From NCBI GenBank assembly GCA_003170375.1, contig PMZN01000146.1:436-5573 (forward strand): a stretch of DNA of 5,138 nucleotides, written 5' to 3'. Shown here piece after piece: positions 1-5,138 of the stretch. The notes beneath the pieces are model-generated. The model had not been told where the DNA came from. It saw only the letters and a program-made list of their open reading frames with translations, and searched no databases. Made by a program: the position numbers and the translations under genes. How positions within the stretch are numbered: position 1 is the first letter of the stretch; each line of letters starts with the position of its first letter. The DNA is from Acidimicrobiaceae bacterium (GTDB lineage Bacteria > Actinomycetota > Acidimicrobiia > Acidimicrobiales > Bog-793).

Positions 1-618
1 GTCGTGGGCATCGGAAACGCAGGCGGTGTCGGCGGAACCCCTAGTGTGGCGGGCGGCTCGGTGACGGCTCTCGACCAGTCGATCACCGCCACTGAACAGG
101 ATGGCGGCAACCCGGAGAAGTTGACGGGCCTCATCGAAGTCAACGCACACATCCAGGCCGGTGACTCGGGAGGACCGCTCGTCAACACTTCGGGAAAGGT
201 TGTCGGGATGGACACGGCGGCCTCTGTAGGGTTCTCGTTCCAGACGACGGGTACTGACGGCTACGCCATCCCAATCAACTCCGCGGTGGCGATCGCGAAG
301 AAGATCGAGTCCGGTTACGCCTCGGCGAGCGTGCACATCGGGCCGACAGCGCTCCTCGGCGTCGAGGTGACTTCCAGTTCTTCTCCGTCCGGAGCGGTCA
401 TACACCAGGTGCTGTCGGGTTCGCCGGCTTCATCGGCGGGACTGGTCGCAGGCGATGTCATAACGTCGCTCGGTGGCAGCACGGTACATTCCGCCCCGGC
501 GCTCACGTCGCTGATGCAGCGGTACCACCCCGGCGCCCGTGTGCAGGTGGGCTGGACCGATTCCACAGGTAGCCGGCACAGCGTGACCTTGCGGCTTGCC
601 ACTGGTCCTGCTGCCTGA
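1..618 (+). CDS. HtrA/DegP-like S1C serine protease with C-terminal PDZ domain (3' part)
   Basis: The frame is open from base 1 to the TGA at 616-618, giving 205 codons. The gene begins upstream of the window, and the GTG at base 4 is internal. The catalytic serine lies in GDSGGPL, with Ser at codon 56. Upstream GNAGGVGG and SVTAL resemble the HtrA stretch before the active site, and downstream GYAIPIN is the usual HtrA strand near the end of the protease domain. The catalytic His and Asp, and any signal peptide or membrane anchor, would be encoded before base 1. Codons about 118-200 form one PDZ domain (LLGVEV carboxylate-binding loop, then SPASSAGLVAGDVITSLGG). Family knowledge: such proteases act outside the cytoplasmic membrane in protein quality control and cleave misfolded or signalling proteins. 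The next gene is convergent, so they do not form an operon. The family call is secure; the specific substrate is unknown. Confidence 0.93.
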   Translation, partial: VVGIGNAGGVGGTPSVAGGSVTALDQSITATEQDGGNPEKLTGLIEVNAHIQAGDSGGPLVNTSGKVVGMDTAASVGFSFQTTGTDGYAIPINSAVAIAKKIESGYASASVHIGPTALLGVEVTSSSSPSGAVIHQVLSGSPASSAGLVAGDVITSLGGSTVHSAPALTSLMQRYHPGARVQVGWTDSTGSRHSVTLRLATGPAA

Positions 619-693
619 GCACAGGTTCGACGTCGCGGCCGAGCGACTGGAGGACGTGCGCCCTCGACCGGCGATCGACTGTCGTCAAGCTGT

Positions 694-3600
694 CTAGGTC
701 GCCTCGCTTCTGGGTGGCCCGACGTCTGACGCCAGAAGCGGCCCGGCTGGCACCGGCTCGTGAACGCGGTCGGTTCCCGGTTCAGAACCACGTCCCGTTT
801 CCGGAGAGCCAAGGGGCTTTCGGCCGGACTTTGGTCGGCGCCGTCGACGTGGCGCGAACACCAGAAGAACCAGCGCGAGCAGACCCGCCCCGCTGGCAAT
901 GACCCCAACCTTCGCGAGCTTCGCAGTGTAGACCCAGGTCACGACGAACCTGCCAGCTGGGATCGAGATCGCCTGGAGCATCCCGAGCGGCCTCACCCGC
1001 ACGGTCACCGTCGAGCCCCCACCGACCGGAGTGAGCCGAGCGATCCAGCCCTTGTCGTAGGTCTCGCTTCGGACCAGCACCGCCGGGCTCGGCGTCGAGA
1101 CGACCGTCTCCGGGTTCTGCCATGCCTCGACGGATCGGGTCCCTGAGTGCGCGAGCGGGAGCTCGCGAGCAAGCGGTGTCGTGGAGCCGGCCGGCTCGAT
1201 CCAGGAGGCTCCCCGCGCGAGTGTGTTGGTGAACACGGGCAGCCCGCCGATCTCGGTCTGGTACTGCCACCGCGGCGGTTCGAGCACACCTTGGAGGACC
1301 TGGTTGAGGACGAGACGATGCGTCGGAGGACCTGAATTGACCGCCGTCGGGTGCACCGTGGTCACTGCGACGGCACCGACAACGACCGAGGTGCTGCTCG
1401 GAGCCCTGACCTGGATCCCGTACGCGACCTGCCCTTTCAAGGGGACTTGGACTTGTGAGCCCGAGACCGTCATGCGACGGTCGCGAACCATCTGGGCGCC
1501 GGCGTTGAGGATGCCGACCGAGACAGTGCGGGGAACTCCATTGTTGTGCGGCAGGAGCACGACGGTCACAGAGTCGAGCGCAATTGGACCGGGCAGCATC
1601 CAGGTGGACGAGCGTCCTGGGGAGAGAAGGAACGGCGGAAGGGGAGGTAGTGGTTTCTGCGGCGCGATCGCGTCGAGCGCCTCGGCCTCCGGCTCGGTAC
1701 CGGGCGCCACGGGAGTTCCCTGCGCGACTGGAATCGGCCCGTTGCCCGGGATCTCCTCTACCAGGTACTCGGGAAGTGTCACCAGCTCCTTCAGGTTCAA
1801 TATGTCGAGATTCGAATGGGTGAGCGCTACCGGCTGCAGGTTCTCGACGTCATGGGCCCCGGTGGCGAGTTGGTAGCTACTGGCGACGGCGGAGGAGTAG
1901 CCCTGGACGCTCTGGAGTTGATGCAGGATGCCGAGGCTGAAAGGGCCGAGCGCGAGGATTGTCCCGCGGAGCCCGGACGGCAAGCTCTGGGCGGGATTGA
2001 AGATCGCATAGCGGCCCTGGGCCCCGAGCAGCTTCGCGAGGGCGACGACCGGGGCGTTCTTCTTCGCAATGGTGGCTTTGGCGGGGAATGTGTAAGACCC
2101 GTTGGAGACGCACATCAACACATCGGCGATCACGACGATGGTCACAAGTCGCCGGCGACCGCGAGAGCTGAGGCGTGGCGCACCGAAGAGCAGGAGGGCA
2201 GCGCCGGCCGAGATGACCAGCACGGCTGCGAAGTACGGGCTCAGATGCACGGCGAGCCCCGCGTGGTAACCGGAGACGCCGAAGCCGCGCTGGATCGACC
2301 GACCCAGCACGTACGCGGCGAGAACGAGGAGTGCCACGATGCCGACCGGCACGAGGCCGGCCAGGCGTTCGTTGAAGGAGAGCCCCGAGTCGGCGTCGGC
2401 TGCCGGATCTGGCAACGCGCCTGGTGCAGCGGCACGAGGCCTCAGCACGTCGACGAACACAGCGAGCAGCACTGCGAGCGCGATGTCCACGATCACGGCA
2501 TTGCGGTTCTGGAGGCGCTGGCCCCCGTAAAGCGGAATATCCACCAGAACGTGGCCAAGGGGCGTGTTGGCGCCAGCCGAGAGCAGGATGCCCTCGATGA
2601 TCAACGCGTACCAGACCCCGAGAGGCTTCTCGCCCGTGCGCCGGCGCATCGCGCGCCTGAAGAGAGCAAAGGCCGCGACAAGTGGCACGATGCCGACCGC
2701 ATAGCTCAGCTCGGGGAGGTTGTAAGAGCCCAGATAGCCCGGAAGGCCGAAGGTGCCGTTACCGCCGACCAGGAATGGTACGAAAAACAGCTCCAGGTCG
2801 TGCCACGACAACGATCCTGCCGCGAAGCGGGTGAAGGTGACGGCCGCGCGTTCGGATTCGTGCAGGAAGCTGAGGCCTGGTAGCCACTGGGCCGCGGAGA
2901 GGACCACGGCGAGAAGAGCGGCCAACACGATGCCGACAGTGGCGACAGTGACACGCCGGCCCGTGCGCCAAGCTCGCCAGCAGACGGCAACGAAGTACGT
3001 GACCACTACGAAGGCGATGCTGGACGCGGCGCGAGGGTCACCGGCAAGCACTACAAGCCCACCGCAGCCACCCAACAGCGCAATCCAGCGCCGAGCCTCT
3101 CGCGGCTCGGGGGATGTTCCGAGCTCATGGACCGCGAGCAGCATCCAAGGAGTGAAGCTCATGCCCGTGACAAGGCCGAGGTGTACGGCTTGGCCGCTCA
3201 TGAAACCGGTGTAAGTGAACGTCAACGCGCCCAGTAGGGCCGCGAGCGGAGAGCAACCGAGCCGGCGCAGGAACACGTGCATCCCGGCGCCGCAGATCAC
3301 CGACACTGCAGCGACATTGATCGTCCATGCCGCGCCGGCGGGCAGGATGGCGAAGAGCCACGTACCCGGGTAAAGGGCTCCCGCGTTCCATCCTGCGAGC
3401 AGCGGCGTTCCGCTCCAGATGTACGGGTCCCACAACGGCAGCCGACCGTGGCGCAACAGCTCACCCGCCAGCACTCTCAGCGGGTAGTTCTGCGTCAAGT
3501 TGTCCGCGGTGCCGCTCCCGGGAAACAGGGGTCTTCCCGCCAGCGCGGGTGGGACACCCATCAACACAGGTATCGCGATGAAGAGCGCGATCGCCCACTT

Positions 3601-3705
3601 GTCGGCTCGCGCGACAAGTGACCAGCGCCGGGGAATCGCCCCGGGAGCATTGATTCCTGCCCGGTCTCGCGGACCGAGAGTCACAGTTGAAGGGGAGTGC
3701 ACCAT
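694..3705 (-). CDS. YfhO-family GT-C-like polytopic membrane protein, putative envelope glycosyltransferase
   Basis: A complete 1003-residue protein, TAG stop at 694-696. The ATG at 3703-3705 is the first standard start after an in-frame TGA at 3763-3765; its Shine-Dalgarno is weak (GCGGAA). Residues 1-36 are a basic cytoplasmic leader. About twelve to fourteen membrane spans follow between residues 37 and 534. The first outer loop has TADNLTQNYP (Asp68, candidate catalytic or metal-binding residue of GT-C folds) and LPLWDPYIWSGTP, typical of YfhO proteins. Further motifs are AGDPR (223-224), LLSAGANTPLG (about 374) and an Arg-rich QRLQNRN (397-401). Residues about 548-648 match the YfhO outer domain (RYAIFNP, VQGYSS, LDILNLKELVT). 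A proline-rich linker (650-697) and a beta-rich segment (700-790) come next, then ETYDKGW (881-887), a last span (932-951) and an RRRRR-led tail. Family knowledge: Bacillus and Listeria YfhO takes part in lipoteichoic acid glycosylation with a polyprenyl-phosphate-linked sugar. The acceptor here is unknown. It is divergent from the plus-strand gene at 3922. Confidence 0.85.
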   Translation of the reverse strand: MVHSPSTVTLGPRDRAGINAPGAIPRRWSLVARADKWAIALFIAIPVLMGVPPALAGRPLFPGSGTADNLTQNYPLRVLAGELLRHGRLPLWDPYIWSGTPLLAGWNAGALYPGTWLFAILPAGAAWTINVAAVSVICGAGMHVFLRRLGCSPLAALLGALTFTYTGFMSGQAVHLGLVTGMSFTPWMLLAVHELGTSPEPREARRWIALLGGCGGLVVLAGDPRAASSIAFVVVTYFVAVCWRAWRTGRRVTVATVGIVLAALLAVVLSAAQWLPGLSFLHESERAAVTFTRFAAGSLSWHDLELFFVPFLVGGNGTFGLPGYLGSYNLPELSYAVGIVPLVAAFALFRRAMRRRTGEKPLGVWYALIIEGILLSAGANTPLGHVLVDIPLYGGQRLQNRNAVIVDIALAVLLAVFVDVLRPRAAAPGALPDPAADADSGLSFNERLAGLVPVGIVALLVLAAYVLGRSIQRGFGVSGYHAGLAVHLSPYFAAVLVISAGAALLLFGAPRLSSRGRRRLVTIVVIADVLMCVSNGSYTFPAKATIAKKNAPVVALAKLLGAQGRYAIFNPAQSLPSGLRGTILALGPFSLGILHQLQSVQGYSSAVASSYQLATGAHDVENLQPVALTHSNLDILNLKELVTLPEYLVEEIPGNGPIPVAQGTPVAPGTEPEAEALDAIAPQKPLPPLPPFLLSPGRSSTWMLPGPIALDSVTVVLLPHNNGVPRTVSVGILNAGAQMVRDRRMTVSGSQVQVPLKGQVAYGIQVRAPSSTSVVVGAVAVTTVHPTAVNSGPPTHRLVLNQVLQGVLEPPRWQYQTEIGGLPVFTNTLARGASWIEPAGSTTPLARELPLAHSGTRSVEAWQNPETVVSTPSPAVLVRSETYDKGWIARLTPVGGGSTVTVRVRPLGMLQAISIPAGRFVVTWVYTAKLAKVGVIASGAGLLALVLLVFAPRRRRRPKSGRKPLGSPETGRGSEPGTDRVHEPVPAGPLLASDVGPPRSEAT
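705..740. repeat. 9-bp perfect inverted repeat near the 3' end of the YfhO-like gene
   Basis: CGCTTCTGG at 705-713 and its exact reverse complement CCAGAAGCG at 732-740 flank an 18-base loop that itself contains the short palindrome GACGTC. The repeat sits inside the last codons of the minus-strand gene, close to its TAG and the convergent junction with the protease gene. There is no T-run on either side, so it is not a classic intrinsic terminator. It could be a 3'-end-stabilising hairpin or chance. Confidence 0.4.
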
Positions 3706-3724
3706 GGGTTCCGCTGAACCATAG
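3702..3724 (-). promoter_or_regulatory. Possible start-codon hairpin of the YfhO-like gene
   Basis: Read as minus-strand RNA, AUGGUUC (from plus bases 3722 to 3716) can pair with GAACCCAU (3711 to 3704) around a four-base AGCG loop, with one bulged C. A U-G and a C-G pair can extend the stem to plus bases 3723-3724 and 3703-3702. The AUG start codon would lie in the stem, and the weak Shine-Dalgarno GCGGAA would span loop and stem. This could lower or regulate translation initiation. It is seen as base complementarity only; stability was not computed. Confidence 0.3.
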
Positions 3725-3774
3725 ACGCGGCCACCGGTGCTGAGGCCAATTGTCGTGAGCAGTCACCACCCGCA

Positions 3775-3830
3775 GGCGAGGGTGCCAACTGGCCCAGGTG
3801 AGGTGGCCAGCTGCCTCCGGCGAGGTTGCC
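3775..3830. repeat. Three 12-bp direct repeats at an exact 22-bp period, candidate operator array
   Basis: GGCGAGGGTGCC (3775-3786), GGTGAGGTGGCC (3797-3808) and GGCGAGGTTGCC (3819-3830) begin exactly 22 bases apart. On the minus strand they read GGCnnCCTCrCC, so only three of twelve positions vary (pairwise 11, 10 and 9 matches). The first two units also resemble each other beyond the core (about 15 of 22). A 22-bp step is about two helical turns, so a protein bound to each copy would sit on the same DNA face. The array lies about 70 bp upstream of the minus-strand ATG and about 90 bp upstream of the plus-strand GTG, central in the divergent promoter region. No known regulator family is recognised from the motif. 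Confidence 0.5.
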
Positions 3831-3892
3831 CAAACCGTTATCCTTCTGCACCAGCGCATCGGTGCAACGCGTGGGTGCGCGGGTGGCGGCGA

Positions 3893-3908
3893 AGCCGAGG
3901 GCTCGGCT
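3893..3908. promoter_or_regulatory. 16-bp near-palindrome just upstream of the plus-strand ribosome binding site
   Basis: AGCCGAG at 3893-3899 and its exact reverse complement CTCGGCT at 3902-3908 are separated by GG. As DNA this could be a dimer binding site. As RNA it could form a six-pair stem with a four-base GGGC loop ending one base before the Shine-Dalgarno of the next gene. Either reading suggests control of the downstream membrane-protein gene, but a GC-rich chance palindrome is possible. Confidence 0.35.
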
Positions 3909-3909
3909 C

Positions 3910-3915
3910 AGAGGG
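3910..3915 (+). promoter_or_regulatory. Ribosome binding site that sets the GTG start at 3922
   Basis: AGAGGG is followed by a six-base spacer (AACGAC) and then GTG at 3922. This is the best Shine-Dalgarno spacing in the region. In-frame GTG codons at 3862, 3871 and 3883 lack a comparable upstream site, and the ATG at 3928 would leave a twelve-base spacer. Confidence 0.6.
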
Positions 3916-3921
3916 AACGAC

Positions 3922-5138
3922 GTGCCAATGCGGCCTTCGGGCGATATGCAGGCGGTGCGGAGACCGGTTGCCTTGGTCGCGCTCGCTATCGGCGCCTACG
4001 TGGTTCTCGCCGTCATGGCGTACTGGCCGGTCATGCCCCTGGACGCGAGCAAGCTGCCGCACCCCCTCGGAGCGGGCGCTGGGGACCCGGCGCAGATGTC
4101 GTGGTTTCTTGCGTGGACGCCGTTCGCGCTCGGGCACGGTCTGAACCCTTTCTTCACTAACTACATCGATTTTCCCCTTGGCGTGAACCTCGCCTCGAAC
4201 ACGTCGGTCCCTTTGCTGGGCCTCCTTGCGGCGCCCGTCACGTTCGCGCTCGGCCCGGTCGCGTCGTTCAACCTTCTGATGCGCGTCGCGCTCGCGAGCT
4301 CAGCCACCTCGATGTTCCTTGTCTCGCGAAGATGGGTGAAGTGGTGGCCTGCCGCGTTTTCGGCAGGCCTGCTGTATGGGTTCGGGTCGTACATGACATT
4401 CGAGGGCTCCGTCCATCTGGACCTCGCATTCATGGCGATTCCTCCGCTCTTGCTCTGGTGCTTCGACGAGCTGTTCGTGACCCGGAGAAGGCCGCCGATC
4501 AAGGTTGGCATCCTGCTCGGACTGTTGAGCGCCGCGCAGCTCCTGATCGACCCGGAGATTCTGGCGTACTGCGCCATAATGGCTGCGATCGGCCTGATCT
4601 TCCTCGCGCTCGCGCACAGCCACGAGGTGGCTGCCCGCATCCGCTTGGCGGCGCCCGGGCTGCTCACGGCATGCGCCTGCTTCGCGGTGGTGGCCGGCTA
4701 TCCGATCGGGTACTTCCTCGCTGGCCCCCGGCGGATCCCTCACGGCATTCAGCCGGCCGGGGTGATCGCAGCGTTCCGCGTCGATCTTCTCAGACCGGTC
4801 CTGCGATCATCGCCACAGCTGACCAACCCGTCCGGCTACCTAGGCGTTACGTTGCTTGTCGGCCTCGTCGTACTGGCTGTGCTGTGGCGGAGGCTCGGGA
4901 TGATCCGGTTCGCGGTCGCGTGCGCGTGTGCTGCGTTCCTGCTTTCTCTCGGTCCACGTCTCACCGTCGACGGGCACAGCTTTGGGATCTGGCTCCCCGA
5001 GGCGCTCTTCGAGCATGTCCCGGTTCTCGTCGACCTCGAGCCGGTCAGGATCTCGGGCATCGAGATGCTCTTCCTCGCGGTCATCCTGGCGGTCGGCCTC
5101 GACCGCACGAGGAGCTGGATACTCGAGCACGCTCGGAC
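3922..5138 (+). CDS. Polytopic GT-C-like membrane protein, putative envelope glycosyltransferase (5' part)
   Basis: The frame runs open from GTG 3922 to the window end (405 full codons), so the C-terminus is missing. An in-frame TGA at 3799-3801 bounds it upstream. A short basic leader (MPMRPSGDMQAVRRP) precedes the first membrane span at about residues 16-37. The first outer loop has GAGDPAQMSWFLAW (Asp55) and then NPFFTN, IDFPLGVNLASN. This layout is typical of large bacterial GT-C-fold or PTPS-related membrane proteins, in which a loop Asp is important for activity. Further hydrophobic spans lie at about 95-135, 142-158, 166-182, 193-230, 243-266, 305-321, 328-343 and 378-393. LIDPEIL (Asp210-Pro211) and LSLGPRLTVDG (341) followed by EPVR (Arg376) echo motifs in the divergent YfhO-like protein. 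Codons end mostly in G or C, supporting the frame. Exact family, donor and acceptor are unknown; a non-catalytic polytopic membrane protein is possible. Confidence 0.8.
   Translation, partial: MPMRPSGDMQAVRRPVALVALAIGAYVVLAVMAYWPVMPLDASKLPHPLGAGAGDPAQMSWFLAWTPFALGHGLNPFFTNYIDFPLGVNLASNTSVPLLGLLAAPVTFALGPVASFNLLMRVALASSATSMFLVSRRWVKWWPAAFSAGLLYGFGSYMTFEGSVHLDLAFMAIPPLLLWCFDELFVTRRRPPIKVGILLGLLSAAQLLIDPEILAYCAIMAAIGLIFLALAHSHEVAARIRLAAPGLLTACACFAVVAGYPIGYFLAGPRRIPHGIQPAGVIAAFRVDLLRPVLRSSPQLTNPSGYLGVTLLVGLVVLAVLWRRLGMIRFAVACACAAFLLSLGPRLTVDGHSFGIWLPEALFEHVPVLVDLEPVRISGIEMLFLAVILAVGLDRTRSWILEHAR

Noticed and set aside
619..693. Intrinsic terminator between the convergent genes
   Set aside because: Only 4-5-bp complementarities such as GTCG/CGAC are present, and there is no T-run on either strand.
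315..908. 197-codon minus-strand open frame spanning the protease end and the convergent gap
   Set aside because: It overlaps the PDZ-encoding region and the end of the YfhO-like gene in the wrong frame. Its composition is Arg/Pro/Ser-rich, with no recognisable motif.
1181..1876. 231-codon plus-strand open frame
   Set aside because: It lies wholly opposite the YfhO-like coding region, is rich in Thr, Ser, Gly and Arg, and has no domain signature. It is a shadow of high-GC coding DNA.
1816..2883. 355-codon open frame on the plus strand opposite the YfhO-like gene
   Set aside because: Its first codon positions coincide with the G/C-rich wobble positions of the minus-strand gene, which suppresses T-initial stop codons and explains its length. 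The product is rich in Asp, Glu, His, Gln and Arg with no domain or membrane span, as expected for an antisense of a hydrophobic protein.
3775..3840. Iteron-type replication origin
   Set aside because: The 22-bp period is iteron-like, but there are only three units with 12 conserved bases, no AT-rich stretch, no DnaA-box-like sequence and no replication gene nearby. An operator array is more likely.
3760..3850. Sigma-70-type promoters for the divergent genes
   Set aside because: TTGGCA (minus, 3788 to 3783) and TTGCCC (plus, 3826-3831) resemble -35 boxes, but neither has a good -10 hexamer at 16-18 bases. I could not support a specific promoter.
3737..4160. Plus-strand open frames of 135 and 120 codons across the intergenic region and the start of the second membrane protein
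   Set aside because: They are Arg/Gly/Cys-rich, run into the 3922 gene in the wrong frame and have no good ribosome binding site.
4161..4743. Minus-strand open frames of 168 and 147 codons opposite the second membrane protein
   Set aside because: The plus-strand frame here encodes clear membrane spans with G/C-ending codons. The antisense products are charged, low-complexity and without motifs.
4836..5130. Two overlapping minus-strand open frames near the window end
   Set aside because: Both are antisense to the continuing plus-strand membrane-protein frame and show Arg/Asp/Glu-rich shadow composition.

Overview
This is a GC-rich window (roughly two thirds G+C by eye) whose codons end almost always in G or C. 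It reads like chromosomal DNA of a high-GC soil-type actinobacterium. The style of the S1C protease and the two long polytopic membrane proteins fit that, but no marker here fixes the genus. It contains no RNA genes, insertion sequences, CRISPR arrays or phage-like genes.

Layout: (1) At 1-618 on the plus strand is the 3' part of an HtrA/DegP-like serine protease: the end of the trypsin-like domain, with the catalytic GDSGGP motif, followed by one PDZ domain. (2) Across a 75-bp convergent gap, at 694-3705 on the minus strand, is one complete gene for a 1003-residue YfhO-type membrane protein. It has an N-terminal GT-C-like multi-membrane-span core, a large extracytoplasmic region with a proline-rich linker and a predicted beta-rich module, the YfhO-type C-terminal segment, a last membrane span and a basic cytoplasmic tail. 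(3) At 3706-3921 is a 216-bp divergent intergenic region. (4) From 3922 to the window end on the plus strand is the 5' part (405 codons) of a second polytopic GT-C-like protein. Nearly every other open frame is a shadow of these three genes on the opposite strand or in another frame.

The two divergent membrane proteins appear to share a scaffold: an Asp in the first extracytoplasmic loop, a D-P pair exactly 155 residues later, and an LSxG motif followed by an Arg. By family knowledge such proteins move sugars from polyprenyl-phosphate carriers onto cell-envelope polymers or proteins. Substrate and acceptor cannot be read from sequence. The HtrA-like protease is a convergent neighbour and need not be functionally linked.

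The least ordinary part is the divergent intergenic region. It holds three 12-bp direct repeats at an exact 22-bp period (3775, 3797, 3819), a 16-bp near-palindrome just upstream of the plus-strand ribosome binding site, and a potential hairpin that buries the start codon of the minus-strand gene. These suggest shared regulation of the pair, but that is inference. Otherwise the window looks ordinary, and I did not find a clearly new biological system.
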